NCBI GenBank assembly: GCA_013397455.1
Contig: VYZB01000014.1
Location: 1,032,680-1,096,679, forward strand
From: Crotophaga sulcirostris
Taxonomy: Eukaryota > Chordata > Aves > Cuculiformes > Crotophagidae
Direction of reading: 5' to 3'
DNA length: 64,000 bases
The translations under genes were made by a program, and so were the position numbers. Position 1 is the stretch's first letter, and the number at the start of each line of letters is the position of its first letter. Shown here one piece after another: positions 46,730-61,549 of this stretch. Under the pieces are notes generated by a model that was given only the letters and a program-made list of their open reading frames with translations, made no database searches and was not told the DNA's origin.

Positions 46730-49700
46730 GTAGGCTCAGATGAACTGACACAAAATAAATGAAAATATAATCCTTTGATTGACATGAACCCCTAAGATCG
46801 GCTCAAATTCTGACTTTTCTAATATGTCCTCTTCTTCACAACAGCCTCTTTCTCTTATAAAACACAGATGACACTGCTGAGTGGATGGATCCCATTGGTA
46901 AAGAAGTGCCCGCCTTGATCTTCCTGTGCTTTCCAAACTCTTCCTGTAGGCAAACAGCCAACACATACATGTTACTTGCGTCACAGAGGTTTTGATAATC
47001 CGAGGTTCTCAATCCAAATGAACTGAACTATGAATCCACCACAGCATAGCAACAAAGCTTCTTATAAATATCTTATGTCTGCAGGATTTGTCCCAAACAG
47101 CTGGGGAGCTTCATTAGCTCTGCCTTCTTCTGTTTCTCACTTTCTTTTTATTCTCTCAAAGCACATGTTACTCAAAACCATCATAGCTCCACATCTACCC
47201 AATGTTATTGCTGTGTCTGCCAGTCCTCAAGGAAGTGAACTCTTGGTTTGCAATCACAGTTTCTTCATAGGGACTTGTAAATTTGTAATGCTCTCAAGGA
47301 GGATTTTTGAAATCTGAAATTTAAATAAATTAGTGTCATACCTTTAGTGTCTGTATTCTATGGTATTCACCTGAAGTTTTTATAAAGTGAATAGACTAAG
47401 AACTCAGAAATACAAAATCTTTTTAATGAGTTTTCTAAATAGATGATCTTGGCATTTAAAAATCATCTCATGTAATGAAGATTTTTCTTTTTCAAGGTGA
47501 ACTGAAATGAATTCCCAGACCAAATGGTATTTTTTGCTGTGCAGTTAGATACATTTAACCTCGGGGGTTCTGACTTGCATCTTTTCCTATGCCCAAATGG
47601 TCATTAAGACATAAGGTCAGTGGCAGAGATTTTATTGCAAATGCATATTAATAGAGAAGGAGGAAATCAGCTTTCCAAAGACCGACTGCAGAGCTGTCAG
47701 GAGCACCAGTGCACTACATGGTTAATTATTACTTCAGTGCCAAAACACTTTGACCAGCTATAATTACCCAATTCTAAAACCAGAGCAATTAAATCTCTTT
47801 AGACTTTTCTTGCTGCAGAAGCGTGGCAGCTGTACGATTGCAGCTCTGCGCTTTGGAAGGACAGCTATGTACAGCACTTCTGGCTCTGGGTGGCAAGCAG
47901 AGGTCAGCCTTGCTCCCCAGCACAGTCCTGTCTCATCCAACACCAGGATTGCGTGCTTTTCCCAGTATAAGGTCCCTGGCCCGGGATGCCCCTCTGGTTC
48001 CAGATATATGCAGTGCCCCCTTTCCCTCTCCGTAGTGCTTTATCAATGTTAAGCCTTGCCATTAATGCAGAGCATTCCTGTGTATCTATAGTTACTTTCA
48101 TCCGAGCATATAAAAGTACTTATAAATATTAATGTATTAAACCTAATAACACCCCTAGGATGTAGATGAGGATTTCAGCATACACTTTACTGGTGCGTAA
48201 ACATATGAAGAACCAACTTCAAACAGTGGTTAAAGGCTAAGATGGTGAACAGAGTGCCTTCAGGAGTGAGTCTAGATCAGAGAGGCTATGTGGCTTGCCT
48301 GCTTCCTACACTAAGCTGCTGACTACAGCTGGAAGCAAAATCCAGAAGAATTAGTTTACTAGTTTCTACCAGTCACTATTACTACTTTTTTTTTTATTTT
48401 AATTATAATGGTACACAGACATTCCAATTAAAATTGAGGGTCCCACAGTTTCAGGTACTACACTGGTGCATGGTAGAGCCTCTAACCTAAAGAACTTAAT
48501 GCCTTCGTAGATGAGACATATGAAGCTTAAAAGAGGAAACAGAATAGAAAGAAACTCACACAGTGGTGATGGGAAGACACTCTCCAAGTCCCAGTCCAGG
48601 GACCTTGCCTCTAGAAATGATTCCTTTCCTTTGTATTAGTCAACTGATAACTTCCCCCCTCCCCCGCCTCAAATTAAACACTGCCATTACTCAGGCAGAC
48701 AACTCTCCTGATATCTCGTAATGTTAGGAAAAGGTTACTTTTAATGTTTTCTGCACTGGAACATGACAAGGAACAACTTAAAAGAATGAAAGGCGAAGTT
48801 GAAAGCGGTGGTTGAAAGGTGGGAATCACAGGAAAACACTTAAACTTAAGTCTAAAAATTCAGGAGTGTTTCTTGCTTATGACACACTCACTTTCTGAGA
48901 ATTATCAGCGTTGAGACTTAGAACTAGGATTTTGCTAAACCCAGAGAACAGCTATGAGAAATGAGAAGGAGCTGATGTCAGCTGTGTCAGCAGCTGGTGG
49001 ATGAACACGATGGGGACCACTGCGAACATCAGTGCGTGGGCGCTCAGCAGGCCAGCAGGTGCCCACAGCCTTCATGGCCTGGGCAGGGTGGAACAGCCAC
49101 AATGTTAACATCGCTTCAGCACCTACTTTACAGAGAAATGGGAGTGAATCTGCTGCATCCTTGTGCCACAGCATGGGTGAAGGCAGCAGGTATCTCTGTG
49201 CTGGAAATAATCAGGCCCACGGCAGGGCAGCCAGAAACCTGCAGACTTCACAGCCATTCAGGTTCCTGAGCAGTAGCATTTGCCACCCAACAACCCACAT
49301 GCCCAGGAGGGGCAGGTACCCTCTCCTTTCACAGCAGGGAACTCCCCAGCAGGGCAGGAAGAAGGGCAGCCCAGCTGTCACTTAGCACAACCCATCGATG
49401 TAAAATGTTCGCAGTGAATCAAGATCTGCAAAACAGCTGCCCGGGAGACAGAGGAGGAAGACCCCACCACTGATGTGGTTTGGGGTCTGGATGCAATCCC
49501 AGAGGAAAGCTTCTGTTTCCCTTTTACCTTTTGATTGTTGGCTTTTGGGTTACAAATATTAGCAGGAAGGAGAAGCCCAGGCTGGCTGCACCTCTCATTC
49601 GAGTGCTGCTGAGTCATTCCCCAGCTTCAGCCTATGCACAGATGTACAGTGGTAACGAGACAGCACTTCGGAGCCTAATGGGCTTGTTTCTTCATGGATA

Positions 49701-52700
49701 AGAACAATTAATAATAATTGAGAAGTCCTGTACTAAGGGAATTTACAACCAATTAATAAAAATGTGGCTGTTGCAGTTAAACACAATAAAAATTACTCTT
49801 TATGCACTAAGGGAAAGATACATGCACTTACATAATCATGTTCATGTCAGCATTGTTTAATGTATAAACAATTTTGTGTATATGTGGCTACATTTACTGA
49901 TAAAGAAGTAATTATTAATCAGAGTTTGTACAACATTACACTAAGTATGTGATGCACTAATCTGTTAACAAAGAATGGGCTTTTACGATATTCAAAATCA
50001 AACCCTAGGAAAGCTGTTGAGTTGTACCAGGTCATGGATCCCGGCCAGGCGTGGCTGCCAGCCCTCGCCTGTCCAGCTCACTCAGGCTTGCAAGGCGGAG
50101 TGAATCCATTAGCTCTGTGATGAGAAGTGAACCTAAACTAAACTACAAATAATGAGATGTAGTACCTTGGTCGAAATTAAAGACTTCAGACAGCTGATAC
50201 CAAGGCAAAAGGATATGCTGTGACATCACTTTATATTATTTCATTATTTTCGTGCTGAAACAACTGAACTCCAGGAATCTGAAATATTTGGACTTAAAGA
50301 AATCTCCTGGGACACCCTCTAGCAGCACTTGATTGGAAACAAGAGAAAGATCTTTACTTTCCATTTTATCCACAGGATTTTATTCATCTTCTTCACCTGC
50401 ATCCTTATTTCTTAGGAAATAGAGGCCTTTCTTCATCTCATCTAAGGCCTGACCAACTTCTTGGTACATGAGCATCTCTGCAGATTTAGAATTATTTCCA
50501 CTTGGGGTTATGTGATTTTTTCCACTACTCAGAAAAGCAGCATTTGCTTGTCTGCTCACAGTAACATCACAGGAAAAAGTAACTGGAACTACAAAATACA
50601 GTTATAAACAACTGGGCATAACTCTGGAAACCGAAAGTTCCTTTCTGTGTGCTGTTAGATTTCCAATACAGCACTTGCAGAAGGTCTCCTGGCAGAGAAG
50701 CAATAGATTGAACAGTAGGAAGGTTATGGTCAGCTTGTAGCTTAAATTGAAATAGAAATGAAATTAGAACATCAGTACAGTATACAGAGAGCTTGTTGGC
50801 ATTGTCTTTTAAGGTTAATGGTAAAATAATGGGTGGAAGTGGTGCTTGGAGTACAGACAATGGGAATTTCAACTTAGTTTGGGTAAATATGGAACCCCAT
50901 GATAGCACTTTTTGAGGAACTACCTCATCTTGCAGTTCCTTTCTGTGAGTGTCAGGAAAGGAAATCTCAAAAGTAGAAACCTAATATTTTAATCTGATTA
51001 CTGTCAGAGAGCAGATGATTCAAATCATGACAAACCCTAAGCAATGAGAATGGAAGAGGTGGGGGGAATATTAAGAAAAGTGTAGAGCAGACAAAGTTCC
51101 AGTCTGATGACATCAGAAAAAAAGCTCCTGTTTTCTCAGAAGTGCAGGCAAATTTGATTTTTGCTTTTCTGAAGAAAACAACTGGGACTGAGGAGCAGGA
51201 AGAGACTTGTGGATCGTAAGATAGCATCTTCTGCTTCCATGGGAGGAGCAGGGATGGTGCTGCTCCCTCATCCACTTCCTCCTTGCCCTCTCCCCTCCTG
51301 TGGCCTCAGGAGGAGCTGTCAGCGTGGCTTCTGGGTAAGCAAAAGAGAGCAATGTCCACAGCCAAGTACTGGTGATTTTGACACCAATGACTGTTGACCA
51401 CTCTAAGTACCTACTTTTCTTTTGCCCAAGCTCAATCTGGATGGCACAACGGGCACAACTGGATATCAGAATAAAACACAGGGAACTGGAAAGCCAGAGC
51501 TGTGGACAAGGATCAAAGAAACAAAAGCAAATTCAGATCTTTGAGAGGGGGAGCAATAGTCTCCAAACAGAAACTTTCCAACTCTGACACATTTGGAAAG
51601 CAGTGGAAGAGACACAAGTGCAAAACCAGACACCAGAACACAAATCCAATGTAGGATAATCCTGCATCAGATCAAGGTGTAAGAACATAGACAAATAGAG
51701 AATAATGTACTCAGCAGAAGTGTTTGGGGGAGAGTTACAGAAATCATCAAGGGATGCTGTGGCTAGGCTAAAGAAAAAGATTAAAATGATGAAGCAAGCT
51801 GCATTCATACACCTGCAGTTCCAGCACTGACTTCCACTATGCACACTTTGATCAGTCATGGAAGAATCATGTCAGAATTAAAAATTATATAAAATAATAT
51901 AAAATAATAATATAAAAAAAATATATAAATAAAAAGGGGAAGGTTCAGAGTTGCCAGTATGTCAAAGTAACAGAGGAGAGGCAGGAATAAAATGTAACAT
52001 GCCTAAATCTCTCATAAGAAAAGGCACTTCTCACTGGTATCAAGGGGAGTAGCTTGCACATATCTGAAGGCAGAATATGCCCAGGAACCATCCTCTGAGA
52101 CTCTGTCAGCTAAGCACCTTTCAAAAACATTAAATACACATGCTGAGATGCATCCCTAGCTGCGGGAAGCCACTTAGCAAGAACCAAGTGACAGACCTTG
52201 GGAATGCTTAGCCAGATCAAAATCTAGGCTACTACGCCTACATTTTTTCCCATTTGGAGATGAATCCAACAGTGAAAATCACTTCCAAAATACTTAAACA
52301 GGGAGAGCTGAATTCTCAGGTCCATATTCATAACAAGAAGTTCCCTGAGCAGCCTGAACTAACATTGCCTGTTTTCCTGAGGATTGCACTCAGACTGCCT
52401 CTGTGGAGTTCCATATTATCTAATAAGGCTTGAGATGTGATTGAAGATTTTCCCCTTAGCAGAAGCATTAGAATCACTTCTTTCTTCTCACTGCCTACTA
52501 CTGTGTAAGAAAAATGTAGGAATTAGAGAACTCCATCCCTGTGCCCATCCACACAACTGCGTGATCCCAGGAAACCAGTCTGAAACATCACTTGACCGTG
52601 TTATCAAGCATCACAGTCCTGTCTGCTGGCCAATAGCTTTCCACTGGACTTTTTGCAGTGGTCCTATGTGAAGCCATCACATGTCCAGAGCTGCTCCTAT

Positions 52701-55700
52701 TTCAAGAGTTAAAGCACTAAATATTTAAAAATTAAATTTTCAGTGTAATGACCTAAGAATCATTCCAGTATACCAAGAAAAAGTTACTAATTCAGAGAAA
52801 TCTACCATCTCACTACAGAATCTACAGGGCTGTTTCTTCTTTTTGCTTTTTGATATGTCCATCTCTTTCTCCCTCTTTTATTTTTCTAAGTGTTTTCATT
52901 GATTTCTTTTCCATTTTATGCAGAAACTGAACACAGTTAATCAGTAGATACAAAACTCATCCTGCAACATTGCCAGTAGCCTAACATAAGGGGATTCAAT
53001 TGCTGAATTGCCGTAAGATTAGGCCTAAGCCACAGTATAAGCTTCATTGATCCAAGCACAGCAAGATATCCATTCAATAATATGTGTTTTAGCAAGGTTT
53101 TCTACTTGTAAAGACTTCCTGCAAATTAGGGTTCATCCAATATGTGCTATAAACACGGTGGACCAAATCTTGCATCAGTTAAAAAACCCTCTCCCTCCTT
53201 AGGAAAGAAGCAGTGTAACTGGGTGTATTGTGTAAGCAGAGCGACACACGTAATGAAGTCAGCTATCAGGAGAGCCATATCTGTCGAGCTGCACGTTTAG
53301 TAGATACTGTTCTTCCCCACCGACTGCTTCTGAAGAGCCAGGGATGTGATGTGATGGTGTTCCTAAAGCCATAAGTTTGGTAAAGCTGTTGCTCTGCTCA
53401 GCCTTGGTCCCCACCCATTGAGAAAAAAATGAGATGTCTGCGGGCAATGAGTGTAATAACATGAGGGAAAAATAATGTGGGCTTCCAAATTGTGCTGGGG
53501 TAAAAACAGGCCTCTAGGGCACCAAGCAGTGCTACTGGCCAATGCCAGTGACAGAGGGCTCCAAGAGCCTTCTGCACAGGACCTGGCTGATCAGCTTTCC
53601 TCTGGAGCACAGACAGGTGCCAATACATGGTTTAGAATTTAGAACAGACCTCTGGTGGCCTTTTCAGTTAGGAAGTGTTGAGTTCCCACACACAGAACTC
53701 TCTCTGTCAGCAAGACAGGCAAAAACCCCAAAAGCAGAGATGATCTAAAAGCATCCAAGGGTTTGTGTGGCTGCTTACAGTGTCCATCACCCAGCACAAG
53801 GCACACAATGACATGGTTGTGACTGGACCTCGGAGTCAAGCCATGACAAATGAACTGGGCAGGCTGATGCCAAAGGAAGAAGTTGAATGCTGCGCAGAGT
53901 TTCAAACTTATTTACCTATACCAGGAAGATAAAGATTTTATGACACCTAAGGCTGCTTTTTCATTAGGTTTTCTTTCTTTGGATTTTGACCAAATCACAA
54001 CTCTTATTTAGTTCTAAATACCTAAATGTAGAAAATTTTTTTCAGTCCTTCATCTGAAAATCTTAAATGCACAGCATGAAGAATTTGGCGTCAGGAAAGA
54101 CTGACAGCATAATGATTTTGCAAATATGTGAGGCTTAAAATTACCACTGGTATGGTCTTACTGACTGGATGCTGCTCTTGAGAATACCGGTAAACATATT
54201 TCTGAATACAGGCTCAGCTGGCACAAATACCTTATCATCTTTCCATGCAGATTAAGAAAGCCCTTTATTATATAAATGTCCCCATTTTTTCCAATTGGGA
54301 GCTGATAGCTTATGTATACTTAATTGTTGGTGTTGCTTGAGGAATGAGTCATCCTGATTTCCACTGAGAATTTCCCCGAACTACTTTAGTTCCATGTAGG
54401 GAGCTGTATTATTTTGCTTAATTATATAAAGATTTCAGATCTCTAAGATTTTATGTTATTAACACAAACGTCAAATGATTTAAGCAAGTTCCTAGAATAC
54501 CTAAGTGGAAAAATCAAAACAAGTTGCCTTAGAGGAAATGCTTCTGAAGTTCTGAAAGGGTGGGCAAATGAAAAAAAAAAATTGGTTACTCAAGTATTTT
54601 GGTCACAGGAAATCTAATAAACAGAAAGGTGCGGAGATCTTCCTTTGAAGGTAAAACCTCCGATGTCGAGTGTTTCACCTTCTTTTATTTAGCCTAAAAC
54701 CCCACCCTGCAAACACATAAACAGATCTTTAAATTTATGAGCTGGAGAAGTCTACCCACACGAGCTTTGCAGGATCAGGACCTGAGAGAATGATTTCTGT
54801 TCATAAAGCACTTTTAAAGTTTTATGTGCCAAATTTTGAGAACAATCTATTTTCACCCACCCACTCTGACCTTATTTGCTCAGCAGGCACTATTTCTAGA
54901 ACTGCCAGAAACTTCAGCGTGGCCATACATTTTGCTGTCGACTCTTGAGGAGATAAGGCTAGTGTTTTCAAATGCTTTATGCACTTAGTCAGCTGGTTGA
55001 ATGGCTCCTTGTCGACGTGCTGGGTATGGGATTTTCAGTGAATGCAGATTCAGGGAGGCCTATTCAGGAAGGCATAGGGCTGTTTATGCCATGATTACAG
55101 TCCTGGGACAAATTTCCTTTGAATGCAAAGCATGACTTGCACACACAAAATGGGAAAAAAATGGCCTTAGATAATCTTTAGTAAAGCAGAAACAGATGAA
55201 GAACTCAGCTAAGAGAAAGTCTGGTTCCTCCTCCCTGTCCTCTCGCCAGGAGAACCAGGTGGCTTTTGTCACAGCGAAAATCACTCATACTGTTCCCTGC
55301 GCCCATCTAGGCACTGTGTGTGAAATAAACCCTATTTCTAGGGTTTAAGTGGGATGCTAGGGGAAACCATAGTTTGCTTCAGCCTATGGATAATACACAA
55401 GGTAATAATCTAGTGCAAGACCTGGATTTAAGGAAAAGATTCCAAATTTGTGTTTGCCCCAAAATTCCTTTTTCTAGGAGTTCCAAGCATGTGAGACAAG
55501 ACACTTGCCTCGCATCTGCTTAAGGTCTGCTAAAAGAATTTAAAGGCATCAGTTGTGCTTTACTATTGAGTATCTTAGACTTTCCTTCCAGAAACATTTC
55601 TTAAATATTACCTTGTGCTTCTTGATTAAAGAGGTGAGTAGCTCCATAAAAGGTAATGGAGCTTGCAGGAATGTACCTTCCTCCATGATTGTTTTCTTCT

Positions 55701-56170
55701 CTTCTTCTCCTGACAGATCCACTCACAGCACAAGCTGGTAGACAAATGGACAGCTTTGTTCAATAAGATTGACAGTACCTGGTTTGGAATTCAGACTAGT
55801 AGCTAGTTATTAAAGATAATAACTTGTTTGAGTTTCTTAAGAAAAGAGCTTCCTAAAAACCAACTCTGATGAGCATAATATTTTCCCTCACCTTTTACAG
55901 CCAGGGCCTCTAAGCTGTCTTCTGTAGTAATTACACTTCCAACAGGTTTATTGACTCTATAAAATTCTCAGAGATTTCAACTGTTGCTTTGATATTCCCT
56001 GATGAACATCCTGCAGAATCATTTCAATCCATCCAAACCATCAAGGACATTACCCAAGCCTATGGCAAAATGAGACATCACACTAATAAGTAACAACATT
56101 CAGCTCTTGAAGTTTCCTTTATATGTATCTCAGATGCCAAATGAAAACTTAAGTTTGAGCCAGCAGGTCA
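46730..56170. other. Mostly AT-rich, no gene recognised
   Basis: Two moderately GC-rich islands (about 47810-48050 and 48960-49680) stand out from the background but contain only short overlapping frames. A TATAAAA-rich low-complexity run lies at about 51872-51935. No repeat family was recognised. Confidence 0.4.
51872..51935. repeat. AT-only low-complexity tract
   Basis: Irregular units of the tataaaa and aataatat kind continue for about 60 bases. This is a microsatellite-like element, prone to replication slippage. Confidence 0.8.
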
Positions 56171-56179
56171 AGGGAAGTG

Positions 56180-56780
56180 ATTTTCTATTCTGCTCTCATG
56201 AAACCTCACTTGAAGCCCAGCGTTCAGTTCTGGAGTCCTCAGCACAGGAAGGACAGGGAGCTGTTGGAACAAGTCCAGAGGAGGCCACAAAGATGGTCCT
56301 AGGGCTGGAGCACCTCTGCTATGAGGACAGGCTGAGAGAGTTGGGGTTGTTCATCCTGGAGAAGAGAAGGCTGTGGGGAGTCCTTAGAGCAGCCTCCCAG
56401 TACTGAAAGGGGCTCCAGGAAGGCTGGGGAGGGGCTCGTCGTCAGGAGTGCAGGGATAGACAAGGGGAATGGCTTTAGGCTGAAAGAGGGGAGATTTAGG
56501 TTAGATGTTTATATTAGGAAGGAATTTTTATTTATTAGATATTTAGATATTAGGAAGGATTTTTTTTTTACTCTGTGAGTGGTGAGGCCCTGGCTCAGGT
56601 TGCCCAGAGAAGTTATAGCAGGCCAGTCCCTGGAGGTGTTCAAGGCCAGGTTGGATGGGGCTTTGAGCATCCTGATCCAGTGGAAGGTGTCCGTGCCCAT
56701 AGCAGGGGTTGGAAATGGATTATCTTTGAGGTCCCTTCCAACCCAAACCATTCTATGATTCTGATTCTATGATTAGTCAT
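56180..56780 (+). repeat. CR1 LINE, about 0.6 kb, forward
   Basis: A good-quality CR1: tgaagcccagcgttcagttc, aagtccagaggaggccac, tggagcacctctgctatgag, atcctggagaagagaagg, gcagggatagacaagggg, ctggaggtgttcaaggcc, gaggtcccttccaaccca, and tail attctatgattctgattc. It retains the standard sequence upstream of the 3' end, so it serves as an internal reference for the composite copies. An internal duplication at 56505-56575 is described in the findings. Confidence 0.95.
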
Positions 56781-59430
56781 ACAAGTAGCCACTACACTCA
56801 GCGTGTTTCTGGGACTTACTGCCATGTGATACGTAACATTTTGGAAGCACCCTTTCTAAGCCCTGATTTCATCACTGGACACAGTGTGGAAAGTGATATC
56901 TTCTGAGAGTTCACTGGATCCTTTTGTTAGTGAAGCAGAGTTTGAGGAATTCAGGGAGTGCTGCATGGGACACAGCACATAGTGTGACTACAGGATGTAT
57001 CACAGCAGGTCCCCGTTCTACAGATGAATCCCAGATGTAACTGCAAAAATTTACAAGGCTCAGGCAGATCCTCTGTGGTGCCTACCCATCCAAAGTCATA
57101 GTTTGGCAGCCTGGGTACTCCGAGGGGACCCAGTTAGCCCAGTTTCAGTTAGCTGAAATAACTGCAAGAAAACTAAACATTGCCAACTGAATTAAATCAT
57201 TCATATATTACAAGTAAAACTCTCCTATTGGTTTACAGTACAGGAAACAGGAGAGTCTGGGCTACAGTTAAAAACTGAAAAAAAGCAGCACAGAGGATTA
57301 GACAAGCTCAGTTTCAAATTCCTGGCTATCTAATTCGCCAGCCCCAATTAATTTAAATATTTTAAAACTTGATTTTAAAGTAATATAAAATATTTATAGA
57401 CTGTAATTACAAATGGCAATGAAAAGCAGAGATGGTTAGTGCAGACAAAAGCATCAACAGACCAAACTGAGGAGCAAACACCTCCTCTGGGGTTGCATAG
57501 CTTGCTAAAATACTTACATTGAAAACCCAAGAGCTTTTCCCTTGTAACTCTGGGAACAGACTTCTTCCCAGGTGTATCCTTCTGTAGAGACTGAGCGTTA
57601 CTTTAATGTGTAAGTAGCTCACCAGAAGGTGCGGTGCTAGAAAGCTAAATATGGCTGCAATCTCTCTGCAGGGCATGGCAAAATGAAGGGTTCTAGGAGG
57701 ACGTGGAGCTATCACCTCCTGCCAGGCTGATCACTGAGGCAGCTTGTGGTTCTCAGGTGCACACTTAGCCGTCAGCACTCGGCTTCATCACAGGGCCTGC
57801 AGCAGAGAGGGAATGGGCCTGGTATCACGGCATGCTTCTCTGAGCCTCAGCATGGGTAGGGTTGGAAAGGATCGGGGTCAAGATACATCAGGAAAGAAAA
57901 GAGGGCAATATTATTCTCTTAATCCATCAGCTGTGGAACACAGGTATTTTTAAACAGAGAGTCAATATGTAGGAATCACTGCTTACAGCTTGTCTAAAGA
58001 CGATCTGCATCTCTCCCAGTGTAATTGAGCAAGAAAAACACATCTTCGATGTCTTCCTGGATGGGACTTACAAAACCGTGATGGCTTAGAAGTAAACATC
58101 AACATTATGAGTTTTCAAAATGGAAAAGCGTCATTCATAAAGGCTGAGATCAAACTCCAGACATCAGCAGATACCTCTGATAAATTGCTTGCAAAATGGA
58201 GGTGGGCTGCTACTGCACGAAGCTGAGGTGATGCTGCTGAGGTGATGCTGCTGAGATGCTGCTGCTGAGGCTTTGCTAGAAGCTTGTACGATACAGGTGG
58301 GAGCAGGAAGCAAACCCTTATCAGCAACAACTTGTAGCTGTCTAAACTTTGCATGATAGGCACCATTGTAAGAACATAGAAAAGAGATTTTTTAGTGGAG
58401 ATATGAAAAATGCAAACAAGCACATAAGCTGTGTGAGCTGCGACAGACTGCCTTGCAGGGCAAATACAAGTTATTTGCAAAAGGGAAGAGGACTATGGAT
58501 TATAACTAAGTGTTGAAAATCTGGTACTCCATAAATATGGTAAGAGTAGTTTATCTGCAAGAGGATTCAAAGACTGAAGAGAATTTTGCATGTTTATACG
58601 AATGTAGTCCTGAAATTCTGCAGCTCAGCTGTGGCTTCCCTCAGTGTGCAAATGGAAAGCAGAAACTTGATATATTCATCAATAAATCCACAGCATAATT
58701 GAACACACAGGCAAAAACAGTGCCTGAGGAGAGCTGAAGCCATATTAAACTACCCCCAATGTTTGCTGAATCTTTGCCCCTCTTGTCCCTGCAGAGTTCA
58801 CTGTGTTAGGAGAACACCGTGTGGGGAATGGGTTCTGCGTGCAGGGGAGGAATCTGCATAAGACACTCTCTTACTTTCCTCTGTTGTTACCTTCACATAC
58901 CCTCTGAGCTCCTTTTGAAGGGTCCTCTGTCTCGAACCATAGACTGTGTGGTGCCAGAGCAGAACATGGAAATGCTGGCCGTGATGTTCAGAGAGGTCCC
59001 TTTGTGTGCTCCTTTCTGCTCCAAGTTCTTGCTCATGCATCTCAGAGAGACCCTGAAAAGCGGAGTGACAGCTTCCCAGCTTTTCTGGAAGATAAAGATA
59101 CAGGGGAGGCTCTTAGAGTGTGGGTAGAAGAACAGGTATTGCTTATTCCCCAGTTCTGCCTTCCCCACCTCCAGCATCTCTACTTCTTTGTCTAAGTCCC
59201 ACATCTCTGTTCAAACACAGCTGAATCTGGAATCATCAGTCAGCAAAACGACACTGACTTATTTTACTTACCTCTGATCTATGAAATGCTAGCAGCTACA
59301 TTTTCAAGTTTCTTTGTTGTCGTTGTTGTTTGCTTGTATGTTTGTTTTTAGTTAAAATTAAGGTGTATATGCAACTGCAAAACTGTGCAAGTACAGCACT
59401 GCAGGAGCTGAGGACGTTAGGGCCGGCAAG
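56781..59430. other. No gene recognised, one short minisatellite
   Basis: Overlapping frames at 58798-59204 on both strands have no consistent splice pattern. The minisatellite at 58223-58270 is listed separately. Confidence 0.4.
58223..58270. repeat. 14-bp minisatellite, about 3.5 units
   Basis: The unit ctgaggtgatgctg occurs at 58223-58236 and 58237-58250 exactly, then once with an internal shift (ctgagatgctgctg) at 58251-58264, then a partial unit. It is translatable but lies in no supported gene. Confidence 0.9.
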
Positions 59431-59439
59431 GAGCTTAAA

Positions 59440-60720
59440 GGATGTTTGATGTTAGTCCGTCTGTGCTGAGGTGTGTGAATGGAGCATACCCAAAAATGTT
59501 GACAGCAGTTTCATCTAATCTGTTCTTTAAAACCCCAAGGAATGGAGATTCTACAGGCACTCTGCCAGCCTGTTCCAGTGCTTACCTAGGTTTCTAGTTA
59601 GAAAGATAACCTAAATCTTCTTTGCTGGAAATTAAAGCAATTTTTCCTGCCCTAACCTCAGTGGGCAATGGATTGCTATCTTCTTCCAGTATCTTCTTAC
59701 ACACTGGAAGTCTGTTATTATTCTCCTTTCAGTTGTGTAAATGAAACAAACTTGGTTTCACCAAACTTTTCTCATTGCTTATGTATATATACGTTTCTAC
59801 TTATTCCTATTCCTGTCCAGTGGGACTGAATTTTTTATTTTAAAATATGGTAGTTAAGCCAGATTCAGTGTAAGCCAGTAAACATCCAGTAGTTCTGAGC
59901 ATAGCAGAGTAAAGATGTTGTTTGGCATCTTAGAAGCAGTGCTACTGTTAGTACATTTTACATTATTTGCTTTCTTACAAGAACATCTCACTTCCCATTT
60001 ACTGTGGATGTTATCACCTTCAGATCTTACAGGTTTCTGCTGCCTTTTTGGTATGTGGCAATTTGCCTTCACCTGCCTATATGTAGCTCTTTTTTATTTC
60101 ACTTGAGTGAACGTGACCTTGTTGAATTGGGATCATTTCCCTGCTTTACCAAAAGCACTAGTTCTGATTGTGGTGCTGTAGTATTTCCAGTCCCTTCCAA
60201 AATGGTGTCATTCACAAATGTTATAATCTCTAATCGATTCTTTCCAGTTATAGCGTTGGGCTGAGAAATCCATGGTTTCTTGAGAGTTCCTTTTTCCATT
60301 TTCTTGAAAGCAGGTACTCTATTTGCCCTCTTCCAGTTTTGTGGGACTTGACCTTTCCTCCACAGGTTCTGGGAGATGATAACTAATAATTATGAAATTG
60401 CATTGGTTAATTCCTTAACTGCTGTAGGGGAGCAGGTCTTGCTGTCTGGAATGTATGCAACTTAGCTAAATCTTCTCTAATCCTTTCTCCATTCTAGTTC
60501 GTGCTCCAACACCCTGTTAGAACAAATTGTGGTAAGGACCAAATTACCATTAACCTTTTTTGAGGTAAGACCCTGACATAGTGTTTCAACAGTGAGCAGA
60601 ATTGCTGCTGCGGCCTCTTGGCTCCCTTCCCCCTCCAAAGAAAATCCCACAAATCTTGTGAGAGGAAGAAGTAGCAAAAAGTAGAGTGAGAGAATAGCAA
60701 AAGCTGTTCCAGCAACTTGA
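59440..60720 (-). repeat. Ancient CR1/L3-like LINE, reverse, about 1.3 kb
   Basis: Reverse-order landmarks on the plus strand: aatggagattctacaggcac, gccagcctgttccagtgctt, aacctaaatcttctttgctg, ctcagtgggcaatgg, ggaagtctgttattattctc, then ORF2-like words ggtgtcattcacaaatgtta, tactctatttgccctcttcc, agttttgtgggacttgacc, and accattaaccttttttgag. The middle (59810-60100) is less clear and may be an insertion or very diverged. Frames on both strands here are by-products. Confidence 0.75.
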
Positions 60721-61549
60721 ACTCTTCCTTATTTATCTCTGTGCTGTCTGCTAGACTTCCCTCTTTGTTCTAATTAATTGGCAAACTACCGCTAAAGTCA
60801 TTCATTTCTCAAAACTTATTTGTTTTACCTCACAACATTTATTTGCACAGCACTACTGTTGTGTACAGAGATTACTCTTTAATGGAGCTCAGAACACCCT
60901 CTCACAGCACACATTTCTGTTCAGTCCAAAGAATACAATATACCATATATGTGAGTCTCTAACTTAAATCAATCTTATTTGGTTTTACCCTGCTTGATTA
61001 CTCTTCATGTGCTTTCTTAAAGTCATGCGATTTTTACTCATTATTTTGACTATTTTAATTGCTTGTTTTCATAATATATTTACAAGGATATTCCACAGCT
61101 CTTTTCAAAACAATTTGTATTGCCTAACTGAAACAGATTGATTTTTACAGGAACAAATTTAAAAGAATATAGTTCTTTTATATCTCAGGTGAGTATCTAA
61201 GAAAAAGCGAGTCAAACCCAGTACCTCCATACTGAAGTCTTTAAAATTTGGGACACTGGGGAAACTATTGGCTCTGTTCCATCATGTCTAGATGTGAATG
61301 TACCCCATGTGAAGGTCTGTTTTATGGGCTATCTTGGCTGCAGCCGTGCAAAGCAGAGCAGGAAGACACATCTGCAAGAGGGTGTGTATTTCTGGAGATC
61401 CAATAAAGCTGTCTAGTGGATCCCTTGATCTAAACCTCTGCCCAGGTTTGATCTTCAGCACTACCTTGCAACGCGGAAAAAAAACCCATGTATCAAAGAA
61501 AGGGCTTTAAGATGAGTAAGTATCACCTGCGGTAAAGTTACAGTCTCTG

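Noticed and set aside
59004..59130. Frame with DPEKRSDSFPAFLED, recalling the end of a protein-kinase domain
   Set aside because: Only a few residues agree, no upstream kinase motifs are present, and the other strand is equally open.
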